Positions 53,400-64,000 of a DNA stretch of 64,000 nt are shown here, piece by piece (position 1 is the stretch's first letter; the number at the start of each line of letters is the position of its first letter). Position numbers and translations under genes: made by a program. The stretch is from Mytilus californianus (Eukaryota > Mollusca > Bivalvia > Mytilida > Mytilidae), in contig NW_026262581.1 of NCBI RefSeq assembly GCF_021869535.1, positions 101,993,771 through 102,057,770 of the forward strand, written 5' to 3'. The notes beneath the pieces were generated by a model. It was not told the origin of the DNA, searched no databases, and was given only the letters and a program-made list of their open reading frames with translations.

Positions 53400-56141
53400 A
53401 TGGAACAAAGAACTTATTTTAACAAACTACGAAGTTTAACAAAACAGAAAATACAAGTTGAACATCATGTTTCAAACATTAAATCATATATCTGTAACAA
53501 CAAAATACCTAACGGGTTGAATATTAAGTTGACGCCACAAACACCGGGTGTAAAGTCCTTCAGATTTATGAAAAGTTGGGACGAAACTTTATTCAATTGT
53601 TCTTTACGGCTTCTCCAACTTTTACTCTCCTTTTCTATCTATTCATATAAACAAATCAACTCTGGAATAAATGAAATGCTTTCTAAACCACCAGTGTCTA
53701 TTACTAACGAAGACATGGATTTAATCAAGAAAAGATTATCCGATATAGAAAGAATAGAAAGGCAAAATTACAAAAACAAGCAACAAAAGAAATTCACCAG
53801 AGATCGCCTTAAACAGCAAATTTAATGTTTTGATATAAATCAGATTTCAAAAGAAAGCAATTTAAAAAAACCTAGAAAAAGACGTTTTAAAAAACGGAAA
53901 CACCCCGCGGAGAATAATTTAGTTGTTAATCTGTCGTCAACAGAATTAACCAACTCCGAAGAAAAATTGTTAAGTAGAGGTCTAAACTTCTGTCCTATAC
54001 CAGCCAATATTAACAACCTGCAATTGGAGACAGATGTAGATCAATTTGCAAGACGTCTTCGCCTAAAAGAACATTTTAATAGGCAACACAAAAAAAACTT
54101 ACAATAAGCCGGAATGAATGATTCGGAATATGAGAGTGATAAAGAGGACAAATGCATCTCCAGATTTAAAACGAAAAGCGAATGGAATCCACCAAGAAGT
54201 AAAAACGACAATTTAGAATCTTTCATATCATCTATCAAAACTGAAGTAAAATCATCAGTCAGTGGCAAACGTATACGGAATCTCTCAGGACAAGAAAGCC
54301 AAGCCATGAACAATTTAAAAAGCCGTGATTATATTGTTATTAAACAAGCAGACAAAGGAAGTGCAGTTGTTGTGATGAATAAAACAGACTACATTGAAGA
54401 AGGGAATCGTCAGCTTTCAAATATCAAATTTTACAAACAATTAGAATGTGATCCTACAAAAGAAATAAGCAAACAAATTAATGAGGTCCTTTCAGATATG
54501 AACAGCAAAAAACACATAGATGACGACACGTACGACTATCTACGCCCTGATGAAACCTGCACAGCCGGTCGATTTTACTTGCTCCCAAAACTTCATAAAG
54601 AAGGGATTCCGGGAAGACCGATAGTATCTGCCAATGGCCATCCAACCGAAAAATTATCTGAATTCGTGGATTACCATCTTAGACCACATGTTAGAACAAT
54701 GCCATCCTACATTCAAGATACAACAGATTATTTGAAGAAAATGGATTCATTAAATCCCTTACCAAACAACACAATTTTGGTATCGATGGATGTGTCTTCT
54801 TTATACACCAATAATCAGAAAAATGAAGGAGAAGCCGCTTGTGAACAAGTATGGAACAATCGTAAGGATAAACATCCCCCAACAGACTGTCTGGTTCAGT
54901 TGCTGAAACTAGTGCTCGAAAACAACAATTTTGTATTCAACGACCAGCACTACTTGCAGATTGACGGTACCAGTATGGGAACCAAAATGGCACCTTCTTT
55001 TGCCAACATTTTCATGGGGAGTCTCGAAGAACGCATCCTTTCGAGTGTACCATACAAACCCTTGTCTTGGCTCCGTTATATTGATGACATCGACATCAAA
55101 TGGAACGAAACTGCAGAACGTCTGCAAGAATTTCTTGATTTCTGTAATAACTGTCATCAATCTATAAAGTTCACATCTGAAGTTTCAAATGAGAAAATTG
55201 CGTTTCTCGACACCACCATAACTTTAGAAAACGGAGTCATGACAACCGACCTTCCAAAAAAACTGATAAACACCAATTTCTCTCTCCGAAGACAAGTTGT
55301 CACCCAAAACACTGTTCCCGGAGCATCCCGTACAGCCAAGCCATCAGGTTAAAACGGATTTGTTCATCGGAATCAAAATTAAACCACCGTTTGGGACAAC
55401 TCAGACAGCAACTTAAATCAAGAGGTTATAAGAACAATAATATAAAAAGACCGAACAAACCTGCTTGAATACAAAGAGAAGACGGCCCAGACAAATAAAA
55501 TTCCATTTGTTGTCAGCTTTCATCCTGACCTGACAAATCTTTCATCTATTGTCCACAAACACTGGCGTCTTATTGAAAATGATCCTTCCTTAAAAGAGAT
55601 TTTTCCATCACCTCCCGTCATGGCTTACCGTAGACCAAAAAACCTCAAAGATATTCTAGTAACATCTAAATGATCTAAACAGGAGATATCGACAATAGGA
55701 GGTTATAAACCATGCGGAAGGGGCAATTATAAGTGCTTCAAAGTCGCCAACATCGAAACCCAATTCGTCAGCACAGTCACAAAGAATAAATACAACATAT
55801 TTATAACATCAAATTACAAAACGCAAAATTGCATTTATGTTCTAACGTGTGGAACTTGCAAGTTGCAATATGCTGGTGAAACAGAAACATCATTTAACAT
55901 CCGACTAAATAACCATCGGTCATTCTATACAAAAGAAAGAAACTGCTCAATCACAAGACATCTTTTAAGAGCAGGGTATGATTTTGAAAACGTCACATTT
56001 CAAATCATTGAGAAAAATCAAAATTGGGATACACAAGGAAGACAAAAGAGAGAGGGATTTTTGATGCACCAGTTACGAACTCTTGAACCTGATGGACTCA
56101 ATGAGAGAGACGAAAAAAGATTTAAAAACAAATCTAAATAA
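53400..56141 (+). pseudogene. Penelope-like retroelement (reverse transcriptase plus GIY-YIG endonuclease), broken
   Basis: One polyprotein-like frame starts at ATG 53400 (MEQRTYFNKLRSL), with a basic N-terminal domain. Then come RDYIVIKQADKGSAVVVMNK and FYLLPKLHKEGIPGRPIVS, ILVSMDVSSLYTN, GTSMGTKMAPSFANIFMGSL, and the catalytic RYIDDIDIKW followed by IAFLDTTI. After a gap comes the GIY-YIG nuclease part: CIYVLTCGTCKLQYAGETET, FNIRLNNHRS and a final EPDGLNE. This order is diagnostic of endonuclease-bearing Penelope-like elements, which prime on nicked DNA. In-frame TAA at 53823 and 54105, frame changes near 55280 and after 55450, and further stops before 55863 inactivate it. Most of the reverse transcriptase (54114-55352) is open, so decay is moderate. 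Confidence 0.9.
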
Positions 56142-56365
56142 CAATCTTGAAATCATACAAATTAATTGATAGAAATTCATACAATTCATTGAACATCAAG
56201 AAATATGTTAAACTTTTACTCCAACTTTATGTAGTTGTAGCTACAAAAAATATATATTTTTTATAGAACATCAATAAATATGTTAAACTTTTACTCAAAT
56301 TTTGTGTAGTTCAAGCTACAAAAATATGTTTTGTCATGCATCCGATTTCACCTTGAGAGATGCAC
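56142..56365 (+). repeat. 3' region of the Penelope-like element with a two-copy tandem repeat
   Basis: AACATCAAGAAATATGTTAA, then TTTTACTC and GTAGCTACAAAAA near 56190, is repeated from about 56268 as AACATCAATAAATATGTTAA with GTTCAAGCTACAAAAA. Period about 77 bp. Confidence 0.75.
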
Positions 56366-56453
56366 ACGCCTGATGAAGCTAATTTGTTTAGCGAAATATT
56401 GAGTATTTCTATTTAAAATCTAATAGAACTTTTTTATGTATTAATTAGCGTGT
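56364..56453 (+). ncRNA. Candidate hammerhead ribozyme of the Penelope-like element
   Basis: CTGATGA at 56370-56376 is followed by a perfect helix II, GCTAA-TTTGT-TTAGC (56378-56392), and GAAA at 56393-56396. These are the complete conserved core of the enzyme strand. ACACGC (56364-56369) could pair with GCGTGT (56448-56453) as helix I, with TA before the latter as the cleavage step. Helix III is not well supported in this copy. Hammerheads at the ends of Penelope-like elements are known, which raises the prior. Confidence 0.45.
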
Positions 56454-56659
56454 TTAAGTTATATTCTAAGACATTTATATAATTTTTATTCAGTAACTGT
56501 ATCAGTTTATTTTCACAAACTGATCCACGCCTAAATAGATTGAATGTTGATTGTTGCTATTTTTAGATATTATATATCATGTACTGTATTACAACGCTAG
56601 ATTAAAGCTGACGAGGAAAGGTAACACCCGGCCACCGATAAGCTTTATTATTGTGAAGC

Positions 56660-56750
56660 CTAGGTGGTCGAGTGGTCTAGCGCGTTAGATACAGTGCAGG
56701 CGATTTGGTGTCACGATATCTCAGTAGCATGAGTTCGAATCCCGGCGAGG
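56660..56750 (+). other. tRNA-like SINE head with RNA polymerase III boxes, unit 1
   Basis: Box A TGGTCGAGTGG at 56665-56675 and box B GTTCGAATCCC at 56733-56743 match the internal promoter consensus. The long spacing suggests a Leu/Ser-type ancestor. The acceptor ends do not pair, so it is not a working tRNA gene. Confidence 0.6.
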
Positions 56751-57100
56751 GAAGAACAAAAAATTTGCGAAAGCAAATTTACAGATCTAACATTGTTGGG
56801 CTGATGTTTAGACGAGTTGTATATACAGAATGTACACAGCCATGTATCACCATCACTGCTGGTGCTCCGATGGATAAATCTGTTGTAGAGTTGTCACTGG
56901 TTCAGACGTACTTATAAATATAATTATTTCTGTGACTATATCTTGCATTAATTTGTAGGATCCTTTACAATATATATTTCAGCTGATCTGTAACAATTCC
57001 ATCTCCATGCCTTATATATCATGTACTGTATTACAACGCTAGATTAAAGCTGACGAGGAAAGGTAACACCCGGCCACCGAAAGCTTTATTATTGTGAAGC

Positions 57101-57191
57101 CTAGGTGGTCGAGTGGTCTAGCGCGTCGGATACAGTGCAGGCGATTTGATGTCACGATATCTCAGTAGCATGAGTTCGAATCCCGGCAAGG
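57101..57191 (+). other. tRNA-like SINE head with RNA polymerase III boxes, unit 2
   Basis: Box A at 57106-57116 and box B at 57174-57184 are both identical to unit 1, with a few changes between them (for example GCGTCGGAT for GCGTTAGAT). Confidence 0.6.
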
Positions 57192-57282
57192 GAAGAACAA
57201 AAAATTTGCGAAAGCAAATTTACAGATCTAACATTGTTGGGCTGATGTTTAGACGAGTTGTGTATACATATATATATATAGA

Positions 57283-57690
57283 CCAATATTTAGATCTCAT
57301 TTCATTTAAGAGGCAATGCTAACTAGGCATCCAAGATAATATGACCTCCAGGAGCGTAAATTGTCGAAAAGTAAATATTTAATATACTTATGATAAATGC
57401 ATCCACGAATGAGTGAAGCGAGAGGGGGTCAGGTGGTCTGTCCCTGGAAATATATTTATGTGTACGTTTTTGTTTTCGTATGGGTTTAACTTAAATCAAA
57501 GAAGCGATATCATGTAACGTTACATAAAGGTAAATTGAAGATGTTCTTTCCATTAACAATACAAACTTTTCTGATAAGGTCCCATTAATAGTCCTGAACT
57601 AGAGATTTCAGACACATCATATACAGCTTCATCGGCCTCATTTTTAGACATATACCCCGAATTTGACCACAGCAGTCATCTCAATACCAG
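57283..57690 (+). repeat. Interspersed repeat, block A (second copy)
   Basis: Aligns with 32119-32510 throughout, including CACGAATGAGTGAAGCGAGA and ACATATACCCCGAATTTGAC. Same orientation. Confidence 0.75.
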
Positions 57691-57769
57691 GCTATGACAA
57701 ACGAAACGATTTCAATTTTGAAATTTTGAAATTTTCCTTACCTTAGCAGCAATTTACCAACTTCATCCG

Positions 57770-58525
57770 CTTAAGGAGTATACATTTTTCAACTCATACG
57801 ATATTCAGGAGCTTGCAGCTGCTACTCAGAATTTGTAAAACGTCATCAGTGTCTGAGGAAAAAATCAATGAGCCAGGGTTGTGTGAAAGAACGTTTAGTC
57901 CTTTTTCTCAAAATATTGGAAAGTACCAAGAACTGATAGATAAATATTCAGGGTCTACTTCACAAATAATACAGGATGGTCTAGAGTTAAAGATTCTAGG
58001 TGCTGACTCTGTTTGGAATTTTATCTACTTTACAGTTTTACCTTTATTTGTCTTTGTACTATTATGTTCCATTTGGTCGTATGACACTTGACGCATCCAG
58101 CTTTCAGGTTTTTGGCTTCTGGCGTTCCTTATGCGGATGGGACCAGAAACCCGATTCGGACATATGAGATTTTTATAGTGTTGTCTTCATTTTGTTTATA
58201 CCCTTGTATTTATAATTCAAATATTTTGTATTTTATCTGGAAAGTGTATATGTCATTATGCTTTACTATACTGACTGTATTATCAACTACAGAAACTTTG
58301 AATGTTTTATTCAGTTGTGTTGTATGTCTGCCATGTATGTTAACACAATTTCGGCTGCTGAATCCAATTATGTCTCAGCCAATTTGGCAATATTACGGTA
58401 CATTAAACAACTGTCATACAAGTGGGCGTTTTAGCTAGTTAGAAAACCAGGTTTAACCCACCATTTTCTAAGGAAAATGCATGTGTCATGAATATGACCG
58501 TTGTTTTCCTGCGTTCTTTTGAACA
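57770..58525 (+). pseudogene. Reverse transcriptase C-terminal fragment with 3' tail (second retroelement family), block B
   Basis: GTATACATTTTTCAACTCAT opens a fragment coding for SQL-to-CSYSEFVKRHQCL-type sequence, parallel to 24.9 kb, and SGSTSQIIQDGL. The downstream part shares GTGCTGACTCTG and GGCTTCTGGCGTTCCTTATG with 25.15-25.3 kb and ends in the TTTTCCTGCG tail. Frames are broken and the palm domain is missing. Confidence 0.6.
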
Positions 58526-58539
58526 ATTGAACCGTTTTG

Positions 58540-58740
58540 ACAAACAGTTTTATTTTTCCAATATTTATCAATGTAATTCATTTAATTAGATTAGTTACAG
58601 ACGTTGCATGTGTCTTCTCGATAAGATTTCCTTCACGATCCTACACCAGATCTTTCACGACCCCATCGCAATACTTGACCACCGTTACTTATTCTTTCAC
58701 GATAATTTTCTCGATGTATCGAATGATAGCCGTGTAGGAC
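58540..58740 (+). repeat. Interspersed repeat, block C (second copy)
   Basis: GCATGTGTCTTCTCGATAAG, CGCAATACTTGACCACCGTT and TTATTCTTTCACGAT match 34.25-34.36 kb. It directly follows block B, unlike the first copy. Confidence 0.75.
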
Positions 58741-58794
58741 AGGCACATGAAAATGCAATGTTGAAAATTTGATCAGTTTTGTTCTCTATAAAAT

Positions 58795-59095
58795 TAAGAA
58801 GACGTGGTATGACTTCCAATGAGAAAACTCACCACCAAAGATCAAATGAGTTATGGGTCTTCGTAAGGCCATTAACAACGAGCCACATCCAGGCTGTACA
58901 AAACAATAAAAAAATCAAATATGATAAACACCAAACCACACAATTACAGACCCCTGACTTTGGACAGTCACACAAAGAATTTGGCGGAGTTAAACCTTTT
59001 TGCTGGCGCCCAAATCTCCCCCCTAACCTGGGACAGTGGTGGAACAGCACAACATAATAATAAACTATACAAATCAGTTAAAAAGGGCTTAACTC
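58795..59095 (+). repeat. Interspersed repeat, aagacgtggtatgacttccaatgag family
   Basis: AAGACGTGGTATGACTTCCA, GGCCATTAACAACGAGCC and a less AT-rich end (TTTTTGCTGGCGCCCAAATC, CTGGGACAGTGGTGGAACAG). Short frames on both strands are repeat-derived. Confidence 0.6.
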
Positions 59096-59995
59096 GTCAA
59101 ATCGATACAAAGAACAAAAATAGATATCATAAATACTAAATACACAAGCTATAGATGTGAGAGTACTCGCAGCTACCGAAAGCTAGTTCAAAGCCAATAA
59201 CTACTAATAAAAAATCATGTATTAAAGACTAAGGTTTCAAACATCAATCAGTACACATCCAACATTCAATGGATGTAGTGTAAAAACGTCATTAACAATC
59301 AGAGAAAAACATGATCTTGTACCATGCCAAAATATGGGTATCGAAAAAATGTATAGGACCATGAATTTTCATAGGTGTATAGCAAAAATGTTAAGTTGGG
59401 TTTTAATTTACTGATAACAAAATCAATATTTATACCGATAAAAACAATATTCAAAGATCTCATTACAGTGTTGAATTTTTAACCTTTTATGATAAGTTTA
59501 TTTAAAGGATAGACAAGTTTATCCGGATAGTATCTGTATAATTTCTTGTTTAGCTATTTACAATAAAAATATAGTACATAATATCAATAAATTTAAATAT
59601 ACTTCTTGTAGAATACTAAGACCTTTTGATTTGGGATTTAATCCACACTTGTACTTGGTTTGATTGTGAATGTCAAGAAAATAATCCATGACGATTCAAA
59701 ATTTATTTAGATTAAAAACATTACATTTTGTATTGATTGAAAAGAAGTGAAATGAACTATTTAACGGCAAGAACATGCATGTTTGTAAAACGGAGATAGT
59801 CCCACCAATCACGGAACATTAAACTTACTGTCAAACATAGTTTTCAAATAAATTAAATGTTAATAAGAAAACCAAAGAGAGTCAAATTTTATTATTTTTT
59901 TTTATTTTCACAAAACGATCGACAAACATATGATTCCGAAAACAAATTTACTCCACTGTAACATTTTAAAACATTAGATTGATCCAACGCTTTCC
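59096..59995. other. AT-rich non-coding stretch, nothing recognised
   Basis: No gene, RNA or repeat boundary is supported. Confidence 0.4.
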
Positions 59996-59999
59996 CAAA

Positions 60000-60215
60000 G
60001 GTTGAGAGATGCAAAGGAGGCGTAAAAAAATGAAAGTAAGAAAGACAACACTATGTACAAAAGAGAAAAGACGAAAAAATAAACACATGTCAACAAAACT
60101 CGACACAAATTACTAAAGATCGAGCAACACAAATACTACGGAGAACACAGGAGGTGAAATCATCTGCGTTGGAAGGGTTAACAGTACCTGATACACAAGT
60201 GACACCCTTTGCGTT
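60000..60215 (+). repeat. Interspersed repeat, gaaagatacc family (diverged)
   Basis: GAGAGATGCAAAGGAGG, AGATCGAGCAACACAAATAC and GGTGAAATCATCTGCGTTGG, then GGTTAACAG follow the family order with many substitutions. Confidence 0.45.
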
Positions 60216-60909
60216 ACTCATGTTAATATCCAAAAAAGTTATATTTAGTGCTGAGGTGCATACAAAATTGGATCGATACATATGCAGAATTCTCTTATTT
60301 CAATATTTCGAAAAGATCGCTAGCCTTGGTTTGCATTTTCTGAACCATGATAAAAGTGTACAAGTCTTTATTTCCAAATGCTTATTTCAAAAGATAAAGA
60401 ACGATGTTAATTTACAATTTACTCTTTTTGTGTGATTCGTATAACATTGGTTTTGTTAAGTGTGTGCATGGTGTAAATATTTTCATTACTAAAAACCAAG
60501 TGTCATTGAAGTTTACATAACCATTTATAATCATGAATACATGTATTTACTAGCCGAAACACTCTTTCTCAATACGCCCCGAAAGAATCGACCTCAAGTC
60601 ATCCATGACCCCAAGCCATTAACACCGAAAAAGTCTACCTCATCGATATATGTTCTTCAGACTTAATGCGCTCGATAGTTCGACTTTAGTCTGATAATCC
60701 CAAAACATTCAAAATATCGTCAGTCATAGAATGCAATGAACCGATTGAAATAGAATGTTTGATTACTATGATAACTGCTAACCTTCATATCAGGAATATG
60801 AAAACAAGAGTGCACACGCTGAAATGTCTCGCCTGCTTTACTGACCAATGATTTTATGTTGAAAATCTTTTTTTTGAAAGGTTTTTCTAAAAGCATCACA
60901 GAAACTCAG
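60216..60909. other. Non-coding stretch, nothing recognised
   Basis: The 93-codon frame at 60154-60435 overlaps the repeat end and has no recognised domain. Confidence 0.35.
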
Positions 60910-61690
60910 GTCAGATAAATGCTGTCAAACAGACATATACACCTTACAATTATTTTATACACAAAATATATTTGACCTATAGCTTATGATTATTGAAAAA
61001 CCGACCAAAAAAAAAAAAAAAACTTAACATTGACCTATGAACCATGAAAAAGAGGTCAAGGTCAGATGATACCTGCCAGACAGAGATATACACCTTACAA
61101 CCATTCCATACACCAAAAATAGTTGATCTATTGCTTAAAGTACTTGAAAACAGACCAAAACACAAAAACTTAACATTGACTAATGAACCATGAAAATGAG
61201 GTCAAGGTCAGATGAAACCTGCTAGACTGACATGTACCCATTACAGTCATTCCATACACCACATATAGTTGACCTGCTGCTTATAGTATTTGAGAAACGG
61301 ACATAATCACGTAACTTTAACATTGATCACTGATCCATGAAATGAAGCCGAGGTTAGGTGGACCCTGTTTGACGGACATATAGACGTTGCAAGGAACCCA
61401 TATACCAATATAGTTATCCTATTACTCATAATAAGTGAGAAATTCACATGACAAAAAAACTCAATTTTTTTCTAGCAGTCCTTGAACCATGAAAATGAGG
61501 TCAAGGACATTGGACATATGACAGACAGAAAATTCGTAACATAATGTATCTGCATACTAAATATGAAGCATTCAAGTTTTCTACCTTTTGAAATATAAAG
61601 CTTTATACAAATAGTTTACGCCGCCGCCGCCGGATAGTAAGATCTATGTCTCGCCTACAGCGACTTTCGTCGCAGGCGAGACAAAAAATG
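60910..61690 (+). repeat. Pearl-like tandem repeat element, copy 3, with terminal hairpin
   Basis: GTCAGAT-type unit starts at 60910, 61061, 61207, 61353 and (diverged) 61506 give periods of 151, 146, 146 and 153 bp. Each unit has ACACCTTACAA and AACCATGAAAATGAGGTCAA. After a CCGCCGCCGCCGG run the element ends in a strong hairpin: GTCTCGCCT (61648-61656) with AGGCGAGAC (61674-61682), extended inside by GCGAC/GTCGC. Pearl elements of bivalves have this tandem-core layout; Helentron-related origin is an inference. Confidence 0.75.
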
Positions 61691-63215
61691 ACATATATCA
61701 TTTGAATCGGGTCAGAGGAAAGGGTATTGAAAGTTAATATACAGTTTGAATAGAGTAGAACATTTAAAAATCTCTATCAGTGGGAAATCTAGTGACAAAA
61801 TATTACCTCCCCTGTAGACACTGAAAACTAGATCTTCTCAATGTTTGTTCCATTTTAGCAAGGACGCTATCAATTACTGATTCACGGAAAAACGTTCTGG
61901 TAAATAGTAAAAATAGAAATAAATTGAAATAAAAACAAAACTTCCACTCAATGTTATCATTTTCCTCCTAAAGTAGTAAACGACGAGTACAGCAGGCCAT
62001 AGAAGCTTGGTGTAAAATTGGTTTAAAATGTTGCTATGTGAATAAATTTCTGGAGTACCAACTTCAATTTCTTTTTTTACTGTATGTATGCCTCTCTGGA
62101 ACATGTTAATTTTTCGTATATATCTGCAGTTAGATCAGAGAAAGTCAGTGAAAAAATGCCAAAGGAATCGATTGATATGCAGCAAAGATTGGCACTTTTG
62201 AAATTAAGTTACAAAGCAAAATCAAACAGATCTTCTCTCGATGTAAACATTGAATGTGAATAGATCGAGAAGACCGCAAATACTTGTACAAAACTCGAGA
62301 CGACCTTTTCTTAAAATTGTATACAAAATAGTAGAAAGATACCTACTTTATAAAAATAGTTATCTTTAATTGTTTAACCTGCACAGACAGACTTTTAAAT
62401 ATTTATATTCACGAAAAGACAACAGTTCCCTATTGAATGTACATGTGACAAGAGCAGACGGGTGTGCTCGATAAATTAGGTGTGAAAAAAATAAGCGTAG
62501 TTTGGGAAATTGTAACATGCTAAGGACTTTTTGGAACACTCAGAAAATTGGTGACCCGAAAGATCTTTCGATATTGTATCTACATGTTTTTTTTCTAATT
62601 TTTTTTATTAATATGCAGCAAAGATAGGCAGTTTTTAAATTTCAGTTTCACAAGCTTCTTAAGCAATTATCTCGATAAATACTGAACATAAAACATCGTG
62701 TATTTGCATGTATATTTCTAATAACACAGTTTAACAAATAATTTCATTAAAATGAACAATTATTATTTAGAAATAACTTTTGAACAGTATAGTCACCGGT
62801 ATTGTTTTTTTATTGACTTTCTCGACTCTATCATAAGAAGAGTGAATTTTCTTTCGTTCACTGGATATCCCATTGCTATAATATGAGTCGTGTATAAAAC
62901 ACGAGAAACAAGACCAGTTCCTCTTGTATAATAATACTAAACACAATAACCCCTATCACCTATGTATCTTAATTTAGAACGCATCGACCCGAATTGATGA
63001 ACTTTGTGAAGAAGCGCATGCACAAAACTAAATGACCTGAGGGATCAGTTTCACCTAGTAAAAGAATAATTATAATAAAATAAGATAAACTGTTGACACA
63101 GAAATATGTCTCGCTTTTTGTATTTTGATAGTAAAATGCAATTGTTGCAATTAAAATGGCAATATTAACAAAAATGTATAACATTCATTGTTGTACATTG
63201 TAATTTGTGCAAAAT
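61691..63215. other. AT-rich non-coding stretch with a weak direct repeat
   Basis: ATGCAGCAAAGATTGGCACT at 62.18 kb recurs as ATGCAGCAAAGATAGGCAGT at 62.61 kb. No gene was recognised. Confidence 0.4.
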
Positions 63216-63219
63216 ATTC

Positions 63220-63950
63220 AAAGTCAATGAACCATGACTGAAGAAGCAGGGCCAAATAACTTCCATTGAAATGAGAAATGCCAATGCTTATAAAACTAAA
63301 CCAAATACCATTGACTTACTTAGTATCATAAATGGTTCCCTTTAAACTAACCTAAACACAAACTTAAACATGCATATATACAAAAGTTTTAAAGTCAATG
63401 AACCATGATGATAGGACAGGGCCATATAATCTCCATGGAAATGAGACTTGTAAATGCTTATACAACTGCATACTAACTATCATTGGCTTAATATAACTGG
63501 TTTATCTTAAACTGATCGAATTACAAACTTTAACGTGTCAACTATGCAAAATATTGGCAATAGACCATGACTGAGTGATAGGAGCCAAATAATTTCCATG
63601 AAAATGAGATGTGCTAATGCTAATACATCTGCATACCAAATATAATTGAGTTACCATTAATGGTTCCCCTAAAACTAACCTAATCACAAACTTATACATG
63701 TAAACTAAATAAAACATTTAAAGTTAATAGACCACGACTGAGGAGGCGGTCCCAAATAATCTCCGTTGAAATGAGATGTGCCATTGCTTATGCAACTGTA
63801 TACCTAATATGATGGAACTACCACTAGTGGTTCCCCCATAAACTGACCTAATCACAAACTAATACGTTATTGACGTCGCCGCCGCCGCTGCCACCGGAAA
63901 CAGCACGCCTAAGTCTCGCTTTTTTTACTTCGTCGAAGCGAGACAAAAAA
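63220..63950 (+). repeat. Pearl-like tandem repeat element of a different unit, with the same terminal hairpin
   Basis: GTCAATGAACCATGA-type starts at 63222, 63394, 63556 and 63723 give periods of 172, 162 and 167 bp. Units share CCAAATAATCTCC and TGGTTCCC but not the unit sequence of 60.9 kb. The end is again a GACGTCGCCGCCGCC run followed by GTCTCGCTT (63913-63921) pairing with AAGCGAGAC (63936-63944) and A-rich sequence. Different cores with one shared end point to one end-recognising machinery. Confidence 0.75.
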
Positions 63951-64000
63951 GAAGGATGGCTTTTGGCCATGGTATTATTCATTTATATACAAAGGGGGTT

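Larger units (their letters stand above)
56571..57270 (+). repeat. Tandem pair of tRNA-like SINE units, 442-bp period
   Basis: The segment from TATATATCATGTACTGTATT at 56571 recurs at 57013 with only a few differences over about 250 bp. Each unit has AAAGCTGACGAGGAAAGG, a tRNA-like head and ATTGTTGGGCTGATGTTTAG. Unit 1 is full length and includes a further 190 bp before unit 2. Unit 2 breaks off in a TATATATA run at 57270. Confidence 0.8.

Noticed and set aside
56660..57191. Two tRNA genes
   Set aside because: Box A and B match, but acceptor ends do not pair and the units are embedded in a larger repeated SINE-like sequence.
58829..59057. Overlapping frames on both strands at 58.8-59.1 kb
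   Set aside because: They lie in an interspersed repeat with partners at 21.05 and 32.03 kb.
50741..63950. CRISPR-like arrays
   Set aside because: Repeat units are 146-194 bp, adjacent without spacers, and the genome is animal.

Overview
The window looks like a stretch of a bivalve mollusc genome, most likely a mussel (Mytilus-like). It is AT-rich, gene-poor and very dense in decayed mobile elements. The assignment rests on repeat families I recognise as typical of mussels (hammerhead-bearing retrozyme-like repeats, pearl-like tandem elements ending in a GTCTCGC hairpin, several retroelement tails), on metazoan-style splice sites, and on a G-protein-coupled receptor. No database search was possible, so family names come from motif recognition.

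Layout. 0-9 kb: a 1.2-kb inverted-repeat element flanked by TTAA, BEL/Pao integrase remnants on the minus strand with an exact 198-bp tandem duplication, a pair of MITE-like elements, and degenerate hammerhead motifs. 9-13.4 kb: a LINE C-terminal remnant, a broken reverse transcriptase, and copies of that element's 3' tail. 14.7-16.6 kb: a long palindrome and two related units ending in hammerhead-like motifs. 17.2-23.4 kb: the only convincing host gene, a rhodopsin-class GPCR. Its large coding exon is open (22191-23390), and a TATA/initiator promoter with a three-codon first exon (M-T-E) may lie about 4.9 kb upstream. A decayed paralogous exon sits at 38.41-38.55 kb. 24-40 kb: mostly repeats, a THAP-domain remnant, a multi-exon hAT-transposase-like pseudogene, a SINE with 13-bp target duplications, and a minisatellite whose two halves lie in opposite orientation.

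41.8-50.5 kb holds a decayed Maverick/Polinton: a small conserved ORF, protein-primed DNA polymerase B, an adenain-like cysteine protease, a fibre-like protein (the only intact ORF), two capsid-region proteins and a probable major capsid protein. The integrase and packaging ATPase were not seen. The polymerase B gene is interrupted in place by about 940 bp coding for a piece of a different polymerase-like protein, which I read as the TV-Pol (family A-related) type. This is the most unusual feature of the window. A 34-35-nt leader also occurs three times, each copy ending directly at an ATG.

50.7-64 kb: pearl-like tandem repeat elements, an endonuclease-bearing Penelope-like retroelement with a candidate hammerhead, a tandem pair of tRNA-like SINE units, and a second collinear copy of the repeat blocks seen at 32-34 kb. 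Almost every coding element carries stops or frameshifts. The intact coding sequences are the GPCR exon and the 155-residue fibre-like Polinton ORF.
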